From Candidatus Gastranaerophilales bacterium (GTDB lineage: Bacteria > Cyanobacteriota > Vampirovibrionia > Gastranaerophilales > Gastranaerophilaceae), in contig CALVAQ010000007.1 of assembly GCA_944325595.1 (NCBI GenBank), positions 1 to 64,000 on the forward strand: a DNA stretch of 64,000 bases, given 5' to 3'. Of this stretch, positions 51,068-59,613 are shown piece after piece. The notes under the pieces are model-generated. The model was not told where the DNA came from. It did not search any database and saw nothing but the letters and a program-made list of their open reading frames with translations. The stretch's first letter is position 1; every line of letters starts with the position of its first letter. Made by a program: the position numbers and the translations under genes.

Positions 51068-54000
51068 ATGACGAACAACATTTTGCAGTGGCTAAAAAAT
51101 GAGCAGCATCTCAAAAATCCGTTGATTTTGGAGAAAATAAAAGCATTTTTGAACAAAAAATGCTCTTTTACCCTGTCCGGACTGACATCTTTTTTGCGGC
51201 TGCTTCTTCTTGCGGAAATTTCAAAAGAAAAAAAGATTGTTTTTGTCGTAAACACCGAACAAAATGCACTAAAATACAAACACGATTTGGAAAAACTTTT
51301 TGATATAAAATCAGAGATTTTTCCCTATCAGGATGTATCTTTATATGACGGAGTGAGCCAAAACCTCTACAGATATGCAAAACAGATAGAAATTATCAAA
51401 AATCTTCCGACAGAAAATATATTGATAACGCCGGTCAAATCGCTTTTGGAAAAATTTCCGTCTACTGAGTTTTTCAAAGAACATTCAATAAATATCAAAG
51501 TCGATGAAGATATAGACTCTTCAAAAATAGCCCAAAATCTCGTAAATCTGGGTTACAAAAGAGTAACAATGGTTTCTGATATCGGAGAATTTTCCATTAG
51601 AGGAGATATCATTGATGTGTTTTCTCCGGACAAATACGCCTCCCGCATTGAGCTTTGGGGCGACACAGTAACGGACATAAGATACTTTGATAACAAAACC
51701 CAGAGAAGTGTCAAAAAAATTAAAGAAACCACCATTCTTCCCGTATACAAATTTGTTCTGGACAAAGACAATACTGAAACCTTCAAAAATGAATTAATCA
51801 ACGCCACTGTCTGTACAGAAGCCGGTGAAAACGCCGATATTATCAAAGAAATGCTCGAAGAAACTCTCGAAAAAATTGACAACGAAAAATATTTTGAAGG
51901 TATAGAATATTTTCAATCATATCTGAACAAAAAGCTGCAGAGTCTTTCGGAGCTGATTTCAAAAGATTTTTGCATGATTTTTGACGAATCTTCGGAAATT
52001 TTTTCAAAATTTTCACAGATTGATGAAAATTACTCAAAACAAATTGAAGAAAACACCCGAAAAGCCCTTTCTCTGCCGCTTAAAAACAAAGCTCACACGG
52101 GTTTTGAAGAGTTTCAAAACTCTATTGCACAAAGAGAAAAAATCTTTTTTGACAACTTTCTGGACACTGTTTCCGACTACACTGAAGAATTCGAATGCTC
52201 TTTGATACCGAGTTTTTCATCAAAAATGGAAGATATACTTGCATTTGTCGAGGAGAAAATTCGTGAAGGGTACAAAGTTGTCATTGCTACAGACTACACA
52301 AACCGTATTGAAGAGGTTTTGAAAGACTTTGAAATTCCGTATTCGGATAATGTCGAAAATCAATCCGAAGTCTATCTTACAGAAAACATTGCGCTTGGCG
52401 GGTCGCTTATAGAAGATTTTAACCTTGCCGTACTGACGGACAAAGAACTTTTCAACAAAAAATCAAAAGACATCACGGCAAGAAAATCCGCATATTACAA
52501 AGAAAGCGCCGAATATATTGAGTCCATAAACGACATAAAAGAAGGCGAATATGTTGTACATCAGGTGCACGGCGTAGGGCTGTACAAAGGTCTTTCAAAG
52601 CAGGAAATAGACGGACAACTCAAGGATTATCTGACGATTGAATACGCTCAGGGCGACAAACTGCATATGCCGGCAGAACAGATAAACCTGCTCGTGCGCT
52701 ACAGGGGTTCCGGCTCCGTTGCCCCAAAACTTTCCAGAATGGGCGGCAACGACTGGAACATTACAAAAACCCGTGCAAAAAAAGCTATCGAAGACATTGC
52801 AAAAGACCTGCTGAGGCTTTATGCAAAACGAGAAGTCTCAGAAGGTATTGCCTTTGAGCCGGATACCGTATGGCAGTGCGAGATGGAAGAAGCATTTGAA
52901 TACACGGAAACTCCCGACCAGATGAAAGCTATTCAGGAGACAAAGGCTGACATGGAACTCCCAAAACCCATGGACAGGCTGATTTGTGCTGATGTGGGAT
53001 TTGGCAAAACAGAAATAGCAATCAGGGCAATATTCAAAGCCGTTATGTCAGGCAAGCAGGCTGCCGTGATTGTCCCGACAACAATCCTTGCAATGCAGCA
53101 TTACCAGACAATCTCGGAAAGATTTAAGCCTTTCCCCGTAAAAGTCGAGCTTCTTTCCCGTTTCAGAACCGCAAAAGAACAAAAAGAAACCATAAAAAAA
53201 CTCATCAAAGGCGAGGTCGATGTCGTCATAGGCACACACCGCCTTTTGCAGGATGATGTAATATTCAAAGATTTGGGACTTCTTGTTATAGACGAAGAAC
53301 ACAGGTTCGGTGTAAAACACAAAGAAAAACTCAAAATGATGCGAAAAAATATAGACATTTTGAGTATGTCGGCTACCCCGATACCCAGAACACTTTATAT
53401 GTCTTTGTCAGGCATAAAAAACATGTCCGTAATCAACACAGCACCGATGAACAGACTCCCGATAAAAACCCATGTCGGACAGTATAATGAGACTTACGTC
53501 AAAAATGCCATAAACCACGAAATGGAAAGAGACGGACAGGTGTTCTTCCTGTACAACCGTGTTGAGACAATTTACGAATTTGCCGCAGAAGTCCAAAAAA
53601 TTGTGCCAAATGCACGAATTGCCGTGGCACACGGTCAAATGGATGCCAAAACGCTGGAAAATATTATGCTTGAATACGCAGAGCACAAATATGACATTCT
53701 GCTTTGCACAACAATCATTGAATCAGGACTTGATATTCCAAACGCAAACACAATGATAATCTACGATGCGGACAGGTTCGGATTGGCACAGCTCTACCAG
53801 CTCAGAGGCAGAGTCGGAAGAAGCGAACGTCAGGCATACTGCTATTGTTTCTACAAAAACCCCAAAAAGCTTACGCCGGAAGCACTTCAAAGATTGAATG
53901 CAATAAAAGAATTCTCAACTCTCGGCGGTGGTTATCAAATTGCGCTCAGAGATATTGAAATCAGAGGAGTAGGCAATATCCTCGGAACAAAACAACACGG

Positions 54001-54577
54001 ACATATGACAAGTGTCGGTTTTGATACATACTGCCAGCTGCTTGAGGAAACAATAAACGAGCTGCAAGAAACAGGAGAAAAGCCCCAGCCGCCTGCTATT
54101 GTCGATATAAATGTTACGGCATACATTCCGGATGAGTGGGTCGGCTCAAAAGAACAAAAAATGATTGAATACAAGCGGCTTGCAGATGTAAAAACTCTGG
54201 AAGAACTGGATTTAATTCACAGAGAATGGATTGACAGGTTCTCAAAAATCCCTGAACCCGTTGAAAACCTGATAAAACTAATCCATTTGAGACTGCTGGC
54301 TACTCAGGCAAAAATTACTTTAATCAGAGAAACCGCCGAAAACATCAGAATTTATATGCCTTACAACAAAACCGAATGGAACATAATAGCTTCACATTTG
54401 AACAGAAATATTACAAAATATATAAAATATACTATTGCTCCAAAGTCTTGCCAGGAAGGCAATTCCATCTTGCTTTTGAATAATGCTATTCTAAGTTTCA
54501 AAGAAGTATTTAACATCTTGAGCGATTTATTTTATTATATAAACAAGGTGACTTACGAGTACCAGAACAAGAATTAG
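51068..54577 (+). CDS. mfd: Transcription-repair coupling factor Mfd
   Basis: 1169 residues, full length. N-terminal UvrB-like modules ('PYQDVSLYDGVSQN', 'REGRGDIIDVF'-type block at about 165-185), the RNA-polymerase-interacting domain ('EYVVHQVHGVGLYKGL', about 495), helicase motifs 'ADVGFGKTEIA' (about 640), 'IDEEHRFGV' (about 741), 'GRVGRSERQAYCY', and the C-terminal TRCF domain. Removes stalled polymerase and recruits UvrAB. No Shine-Dalgarno: TACAAT ends 6 bp before the ATG, so probably leaderless. Confidence 0.96.
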   Translation: MTNNILQWLKNEQHLKNPLILEKIKAFLNKKCSFTLSGLTSFLRLLLLAEISKEKKIVFVVNTEQNALKYKHDLEKLFDIKSEIFPYQDVSLYDGVSQNLYRYAKQIEIIKNLPTENILITPVKSLLEKFPSTEFFKEHSINIKVDEDIDSSKIAQNLVNLGYKRVTMVSDIGEFSIRGDIIDVFSPDKYASRIELWGDTVTDIRYFDNKTQRSVKKIKETTILPVYKFVLDKDNTETFKNELINATVCTEAGENADIIKEMLEETLEKIDNEKYFEGIEYFQSYLNKKLQSLSELISKDFCMIFDESSEIFSKFSQIDENYSKQIEENTRKALSLPLKNKAHTGFEEFQNSIAQREKIFFDNFLDTVSDYTEEFECSLIPSFSSKMEDILAFVEEKIREGYKVVIATDYTNRIEEVLKDFEIPYSDNVENQSEVYLTENIALGGSLIEDFNLAVLTDKELFNKKSKDITARKSAYYKESAEYIESINDIKEGEYVVHQVHGVGLYKGLSKQEIDGQLKDYLTIEYAQGDKLHMPAEQINLLVRYRGSGSVAPKLSRMGGNDWNITKTRAKKAIEDIAKDLLRLYAKREVSEGIAFEPDTVWQCEMEEAFEYTETPDQMKAIQETKADMELPKPMDRLICADVGFGKTEIAIRAIFKAVMSGKQAAVIVPTTILAMQHYQTISERFKPFPVKVELLSRFRTAKEQKETIKKLIKGEVDVVIGTHRLLQDDVIFKDLGLLVIDEEHRFGVKHKEKLKMMRKNIDILSMSATPIPRTLYMSLSGIKNMSVINTAPMNRLPIKTHVGQYNETYVKNAINHEMERDGQVFFLYNRVETIYEFAAEVQKIVPNARIAVAHGQMDAKTLENIMLEYAEHKYDILLCTTIIESGLDIPNANTMIIYDADRFGLAQLYQLRGRVGRSERQAYCYCFYKNPKKLTPEALQRLNAIKEFSTLGGGYQIALRDIEIRGVGNILGTKQHGHMTSVGFDTYCQLLEETINELQETGEKPQPPAIVDINVTAYIPDEWVGSKEQKMIEYKRLADVKTLEELDLIHREWIDRFSKIPEPVENLIKLIHLRLLATQAKITLIRETAENIRIYMPYNKTEWNIIASHLNRNITKYIKYTIAPKSCQEGNSILLLNNAILSFKEVFNILSDLFYYINKVTYEYQNKN

Positions 54578-54602
54578 AACTAATAAATGAGGAGTTATAA
54601 AG

Positions 54603-55736
54603 ATGAAAAAACTGAAACTATTTGCAACTGTATTCATTGCAGCTACGGCAATGATGCTGTGCGGTTGTGTCAATAAAAATGCTGTAGTAACCGTAAACGG
54701 AGAAGCTATCACAAGAGCCCAGTACGAAAAAGCTTTTGATGCGGTAGCAAACAACTCAATGTTTGCTCAAATGGGTATAGATTTGAAAAAAGACGAAAAC
54801 AGTTTTCTTCATCTTATGCTCAAAGAAAGAGTTATAAATGAACTTATTGTGAAAAAACTTATCGATCAGGAAATCACAAAAAGAAAAATCAAAGTTTCCA
54901 AAGAAGATATGGACAAACAGCTCAAAAGCATAATCGACAAAGTCGGTTCAAAAGAAAAATTCAATGCGCTTTTGAAAGAAAACGGAGTAACAACTTCACA
55001 GTTCAAAAAGGATTTGACTGACGAAGTAAAAATCCAAAAACTTGTTGATTCACTTTCAGTTGTTTCTGTCAGCGACAAAGATGCTTTGAAATTCTACAAA
55101 GAAAATGAAGACAAATTCAAAAATCCTGACAAAGTCAGAGCTTCTCATATTCTTGTAAGTGCAAATCCGGAAGAACTGAAAGCAAAAATTGCCGAAACGC
55201 CTGAAGGCAAAAAGCTTTCCGCTGCTGACCTTGATGCTGCCGTAAAAAATGAAATGGCACAAAAGAAAGCCAAAGCAGAAAAACTTCTTGCTCAAGCAAA
55301 GAAAAATCCGTCAGAATTTGCAAAACTTGCAAAGGACAACTCTGATGACACTGTCAGCGCAAAACAAGGCGGAGACCTCGGTTTCTTTGCAAAAGAAGAA
55401 ATGGTTGAACCGTTTGCAAAAGCAGCTTTTGATATGAAGCCGAACACAATAAGCAATCTTGTTCAAACACCGTACGGATACCATATTATACTTGTTACAG
55501 ACAGACAAAAAGCGGGTGTTGAACCATTTGAAAAAGTAAAATCCGAAATCAAAGAATTTTTAACAAATCAGGAAAAAGTAAAAGTTCTTCAGCAGTTTGT
55601 TGATACATTGAGAAACAATGCTAAAATTGAATACAATGATTCTTCTTTCAATCCCGCTTCAATTCAAAAAGCACTGAAAGAACAGACAAAAAACAATCCG
55701 GCATTGATGGAAAGCCAAAAATCAGCAAAAGACTAA
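54603..55736 (+). CDS. Peptidyl-prolyl isomerase lipoprotein (PrsA/SurA-like)
   Basis: 377 residues. Lipoprotein signal with lipobox 'LCGC' (Cys about residue 22). SurA_N-like helical part with 'VVTVNGEAITRAQYEKAF' (about 29-46), then a parvulin domain: 'KVRASHILVSANPEELKAK', a charged insertion, 'ARKDNSDD'-type 'AKDNSDDTVSAKQGGDLGFF', 'PYGYHIILV'. Helps fold exported proteins. GAGG site before ATG; terminator downstream. Confidence 0.88.
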   Translation: MKKLKLFATVFIAATAMMLCGCVNKNAVVTVNGEAITRAQYEKAFDAVANNSMFAQMGIDLKKDENSFLHLMLKERVINELIVKKLIDQEITKRKIKVSKEDMDKQLKSIIDKVGSKEKFNALLKENGVTTSQFKKDLTDEVKIQKLVDSLSVVSVSDKDALKFYKENEDKFKNPDKVRASHILVSANPEELKAKIAETPEGKKLSAADLDAAVKNEMAQKKAKAEKLLAQAKKNPSEFAKLAKDNSDDTVSAKQGGDLGFFAKEEMVEPFAKAAFDMKPNTISNLVQTPYGYHIILVTDRQKAGVEPFEKVKSEIKEFLTNQEKVKVLQQFVDTLRNNAKIEYNDSSFNPASIQKALKEQTKNNPALMESQKSAKD

Positions 55737-55744
55737 CTTTTCTG

Positions 55745-55790
55745 AATATGCCGTGCAAGCTCAAAAAAGAGTCCGCACGGCATATTTTTT
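55745..55790 (+). terminator. Terminator after the foldase gene
   Basis: AATATGCCGTGC 55745-55756 pairs with GCACGGCATATT 55775-55786 and is followed by a T-run. Confidence 0.8.
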
Positions 55791-55851
55791 AAAAAATATC
55801 AGCAAGCCCGAACATATAACACCGGTGAAGATGAAGAATAAGGATTTATTT

Positions 55852-56862
55852 ATGAACAAAACATTGAAAAACACCCTACTGAATCTTATGGACAAATTTC
55901 ATGAAGCAAAAATTCTGGTAGTCGGTGATGTAATTCTCGATGAATACCTGTGGGGACTTGCAACAAGACTGTCTCCGGAGGCTCCTGTTCCTGTACTTGA
56001 AGTCAAAAGAAAAACATACCTTCTGGGCGGTGCTGCCAACGTAGCAAACAATATTGCGGCAATGGGCGCCAAAGCCATGCTGTGCGGTGTTATAGGCGAT
56101 GATTTGTACAGCAGTGTTTTGCTGGATTTGTTAAAGAAAAACAAAGTAAATACAGATTTTATCATTACGGATAAGACAAGACCCACAACAGTAAAAACAA
56201 GACTCATTGCACAAAACAACAAACATCTTGCCCGTGTAGACAACGAGTCTTTAGACCTAATCAGCACTGAAGTCTCAAAACAAATTTATGAAAATATTGA
56301 AAAAGTTATTGACGATGTTGATTTGATTATTCTTTCAGACTACATTATCAGCATATTTTCCGCAAAATTAATTAAAGATATCGTAAAACTTGCCAACCGT
56401 CATGACAAAACTGTTTTGATGGATCCCAAAGGTCAGGATTTTTCAAAATACGAAGGAGTAGATATACTTGTTCCGAATATGGAAGAAGCTCTCATCGCAA
56501 CAAAATCCGCAAGAACAAAACCGGTCAAAAAAATTGCGGAAGCGCTGAGAAAAATAGCCGACAAAGTAATCATCACACAGAGTTCAAAAGGTGTTTATTA
56601 CTTTGACGGAGCTGACGAAATCAATCTCAATGCCTTCCCTACAGAAGTTGTTGATGCTACCGGTGCCGGCGGTTCTTTTGTTGCATTTTTAGGCCTCGGA
56701 CTTGTAGGTTCAAACTTTGACTACAATACGGCATTACCGCTTGCAAACTATGCTGCGGCAGCCGCTGTCAGAAAAGTCGGAACATTTGCAATAAAACCCG
56801 TACAGCTCAAAGAAATAATAAACCTTGCATACAACAATTCCGGCACAAATATGGGTAAGTAA
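55852..56862 (+). CDS. rfaE1: RfaE1/HldE-N-like heptose-7-phosphate kinase homologue with altered active site
   Basis: 336 residues from the ATG at 55852 (AAGGA site). PfkB fold with the RfaE1 signature 'GDVILDEYLWGLATRLSPEAPVPV', 'GGAANVANNIAAMGAKA', 'DPKGQDFSKYEG' and 'VPNMEEAL'. The catalytic motif GAGD reads GAGG ('DATGAGGSF'; codon GGC at about 56669-56671), so the general-base Asp is missing. The usual 'SDYxKG' reads 'SDYIIS'. It may be catalytically weak or have another role. Followed after one base by the nucleotidyltransferase half, RfaE2. Confidence 0.8.
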   Translation: MNKTLKNTLLNLMDKFHEAKILVVGDVILDEYLWGLATRLSPEAPVPVLEVKRKTYLLGGAANVANNIAAMGAKAMLCGVIGDDLYSSVLLDLLKKNKVNTDFIITDKTRPTTVKTRLIAQNNKHLARVDNESLDLISTEVSKQIYENIEKVIDDVDLIILSDYIISIFSAKLIKDIVKLANRHDKTVLMDPKGQDFSKYEGVDILVPNMEEALIATKSARTKPVKKIAEALRKIADKVIITQSSKGVYYFDGADEINLNAFPTEVVDATGAGGSFVAFLGLGLVGSNFDYNTALPLANYAAAAAVRKVGTFAIKPVQLKEIINLAYNNSGTNMGK

Positions 56863-56863
56863 T

Positions 56864-57346
56864 ATGGGACAGCTGATAAAAAGAGAAAATATACAAAATC
56901 TTGTTGAAAATCTGAGAAAAGATGGAAAAACAATTGTCACGACAAACGGCTGTTTTGACATTCTGCATGTTGGGCATGTCAGATATTTACAAAAAACAAA
57001 AACTTTTGCGGATGTGATGATTGTCTGTCTCAATTCCGATATCTCGGTAAAAAAAATAAAAGGTCCCGACAGACCCATAAACAATGAGGAAGACAGAGCT
57101 GAAATCCTTTGTGCACTTGAATGTGTGGATTATGTCGTAATGTTTGACGAGTCATCTCCGGAAAATCTTCTTTGCGAGATAAAACCGGATGTACACACAA
57201 AAGGTGCGGATTACACATTGGAAACACTGCCGGAAGCAAAATCTATCATGGCAAACGGCGGAAGAATAGAATTCATCAGTTTTGTAGAAGGAAAATCAAC
57301 CACAAACGTTATCAAAAAAATCGGAGAGCAATCCTCAGTGAAATAA
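56864..57346 (+). CDS. rfaE2: RfaE2/HldE-C: heptose-1-phosphate adenylyltransferase
   Basis: 160 residues. 'TIVTTNGCFDILHVGHVRYLQ' has the GxFDxxHxGH nucleotidyl-transfer signature (HVGH), 'CLNSDISVKKIKGPDRPINNEEDRAEIL' and 'VEGKSTTNVIKKI' (TTxxI motif) complete it. Makes ADP-heptose for lipopolysaccharide core. Encoded separately from the kinase rather than as one fused HldE; the ATG is one base after the kinase stop. Confidence 0.9.
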   Translation: MGQLIKRENIQNLVENLRKDGKTIVTTNGCFDILHVGHVRYLQKTKTFADVMIVCLNSDISVKKIKGPDRPINNEEDRAEILCALECVDYVVMFDESSPENLLCEIKPDVHTKGADYTLETLPEAKSIMANGGRIEFISFVEGKSTTNVIKKIGEQSSVK

Positions 57347-57470
57347 ATATTAAGTTTTATCACTGCTAACTTATACAAAAATCTTTAAAGTAACAAGGAT
57401 TTACTATATACTTTGATAAGATATCGGAAATATTCCGGCAGGAAATACAAAATCTCAGGAGTTAGTATTT

Positions 57471-58928
57471 ATGGAAGTCAGTAACATTTACGCAGTAATT
57501 TTGGCAGGCGGTTCGGGCACAAGACTATGGCCCTTGAGCAGAGAACTTCACCCGAAACAGCTTATGAAAATTGAAGGGGATTACACTCTTTTTCAATCAG
57601 CTTTTATCAGGCTGGTAAACAGCGTAGATGACAAAAATATCCTGAGCGTAACAAATGTAAAACTTGAATCACAGGTCAAAACCCAGCTTGTTGAAATGCA
57701 GGCAAAATTCTGCAGAAAATCAAATTACCGGGTAATAACAGAACCTGAATGCAGAGGCACCGCTCCGGCTATTGCTCTTTCCATAAAATACATAGAAAAA
57801 CTCCAGAAAGACAAAAATATCAAAGAAGATCCGATAATCATTGCCGTACCGTCAGACAACCTTATCTCAGACGATGAGCAGTTTGCCGCAGCAATAAAAG
57901 AAGCGGTGAAACTGGCTCAGGACAACTATATTGTAACATTTGGCGTAAAACCGGACAGAGCCGATACGGGTCTCGGTTATATCAAAACAAAAAACAACAA
58001 AAAAATAAAAGACGTCTCTTCATGCGCTTTGAAAGTTGATACCTTTATAGAAAAACCGGACAAAGAAACCGCACAGGAGTTTGTCGACTCTGACAAATAC
58101 TACTGGAACAGCGGCATGTTTGTTTTCAAAGCTTCCGTTATGATGGCTGAACTCAAAAAATACGAGCCTGATATTTTTAATATAATCAAAAATGCGGAAA
58201 TTTCTTCTCAAACACCGACCATACCGTATCTTGATTTTAAAGAAATGCCCGATATTTCTATTGATTACGCTGTTATGGAAAATTCAAAAAAACTTGCAAT
58301 GGTTCCGCTGGAATGCGACTGGAGAGATGTCGGCTCATGGGAAGCTATTTATGCAATTTCCGACAAAGATGAAAACGGAAACTATGTAATGGGCAACGTA
58401 ATTGACCTTGACAGCAAAAACTCAATGGTATATTCAACATCAAAACTTATTACAACAATCGGACTGAATAATGTCGTTGTTGTGGAAACGGAAGATGCAC
58501 TGCTCGTTTGTGACAGAGACAGAACTCAGGATGTCAAAAAGATAGTTAACCATCTGAAAGAGAGACACGATGAAACTCAGATGACTCACAAAACCGTATA
58601 CCGTCCGTGGGGATATTATACTGTGCTCAATGAAGGCAAAGGTTATCTGACAAAATGCATATATGTAAACCCGGGTGCAAAATTGAGTGTCCAGCTTCAT
58701 CACCACAGAAGCGAACACTGGGTTGTTGTTGAGGGGAAAGCACTTGTTTTGAAAGGCGAGGAGTATTTTGAACTCAACAACGGCGACAGTATTGATTTGG
58801 CTGTTGAAGAAAAACACTCGCTGCAAAATCCATATGACGAACCGTTAAAAATTCTTGAAGTCCAAAAAGGTGATATTCTGGATGAAAACGATATCGTCAG
58901 ATTTGAAGATATGTACGGCAGAGTATAG
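57471..58928 (+). CDS. manC: Mannose-1-phosphate guanylyltransferase / mannose-6-phosphate isomerase
   Basis: 485 residues, full length for the bifunctional type II enzyme. Guanylyltransferase part: 'VILAGGSGTRLWPLSRELHPKQ', 'TEPECRGTAPAIAL', 'GLGYIKT', 'FIEKPD', 'WNSGMFVF'. C-terminal cupin: 'RPWGYYTVLNEGKGYLTK', 'HHHRSEHWVVVEGKA', 'NPYDEPLKILEVQ'. Supplies GDP-mannose for surface glycans. AGGAG site 9 bp upstream. Confidence 0.94.
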   Translation: MEVSNIYAVILAGGSGTRLWPLSRELHPKQLMKIEGDYTLFQSAFIRLVNSVDDKNILSVTNVKLESQVKTQLVEMQAKFCRKSNYRVITEPECRGTAPAIALSIKYIEKLQKDKNIKEDPIIIAVPSDNLISDDEQFAAAIKEAVKLAQDNYIVTFGVKPDRADTGLGYIKTKNNKKIKDVSSCALKVDTFIEKPDKETAQEFVDSDKYYWNSGMFVFKASVMMAELKKYEPDIFNIIKNAEISSQTPTIPYLDFKEMPDISIDYAVMENSKKLAMVPLECDWRDVGSWEAIYAISDKDENGNYVMGNVIDLDSKNSMVYSTSKLITTIGLNNVVVVETEDALLVCDRDRTQDVKKIVNHLKERHDETQMTHKTVYRPWGYYTVLNEGKGYLTKCIYVNPGAKLSVQLHHHRSEHWVVVEGKALVLKGEEYFELNNGDSIDLAVEEKHSLQNPYDEPLKILEVQKGDILDENDIVRFEDMYGRV

Positions 58929-59013
58929 CCCTAATATTATAATACATACAACGGCATTAAGAACAAATTGTATGTTACAATCAGAACTTAGTTACTCAAA
59001 AAAGGTATTATGT

Positions 59014-59517
59014 ATGAAAAAGTTTTTATTAGTTTTTTCTGTATTTTTACTGGTATCAAATATCGTATTTGCAAAAACCGACCTAAATTGCCCTGACAAA
59101 ATACTCGAAAAGAAAAATCTTACGGTTCTAAAAAGCGGTGTGCCATTCACATATCCTTTAAAAGACGGCGCAATTCTCGAGTGTTATGCAAAAAGACTGG
59201 ACGGCAGTATAGATGACTTTAATGAATATAATGACTATTTTGTAATGAGAAACGGACATTTATACTCAAATACAATGCATAAGATTTATAAGCCGCACAA
59301 AAAAGTTATGTTAAAAAAAGTTGATAGAGCAAGTATGCTCAATGACGGCAAAACATTGAAGCTCTACGACCCTCTCTGGGAATGGTCAATCAGACATCAC
59401 ATGCGTACAATCAAAATAAATACGCAAACCGGTGAATACTTTATGACAGGCACACAAGACAATTGGATGTGGTACAGAAATATAACATCTTCAGGATATT
59501 GCAGAGTTATACAATAA
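59014..59517 (+). CDS. Secreted protein of unknown function
   Basis: 167 residues from the ATG at 59014, behind AAAAGG; the frame is open further left into manC but without support. Signal peptide about 1-20 (ending 'NIVFA'). Two or three Cys in the mature part ('NCPDK', 'LECYAKRLD', 'SGYCRVIQ'). 'TGEYFMTGTQDNWMWYRNI' near the C-terminus. No known family. Followed by a strong terminator. Confidence 0.6.
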   Translation: MKKFLLVFSVFLLVSNIVFAKTDLNCPDKILEKKNLTVLKSGVPFTYPLKDGAILECYAKRLDGSIDDFNEYNDYFVMRNGHLYSNTMHKIYKPHKKVMLKKVDRASMLNDGKTLKLYDPLWEWSIRHHMRTIKINTQTGEYFMTGTQDNWMWYRNITSSGYCRVIQ

Positions 59518-59520
59518 GAA

Positions 59521-59556
59521 TTATGGGTTGAATACTATTCAACCCATAAATTTTTT
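59521..59556 (+). terminator. Terminator after the secreted-protein gene
   Basis: TTATGGGTTGAAT 59521-59533 and ATTCAACCCATAA 59537-59549 form a perfect 13-bp stem with a 3-base loop, then a T-run. Confidence 0.85.
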
Positions 59557-59578
59557 GAAAAATCATCCGCTTTTATAT

Positions 59579-59607
59579 TTGAATACTTGTGTTCAAACAG
59601 ATATAAT
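59579..59607 (+). promoter_or_regulatory. Promoter of the UvrD-like gene
   Basis: TTGAAT (59579-59584), 17 bp, TATAAT (59602-59607), 6 bp to the ATG at 59614. The arrangement fits a leaderless transcript. Confidence 0.65.
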
Positions 59608-59613
59608 ATCTTT

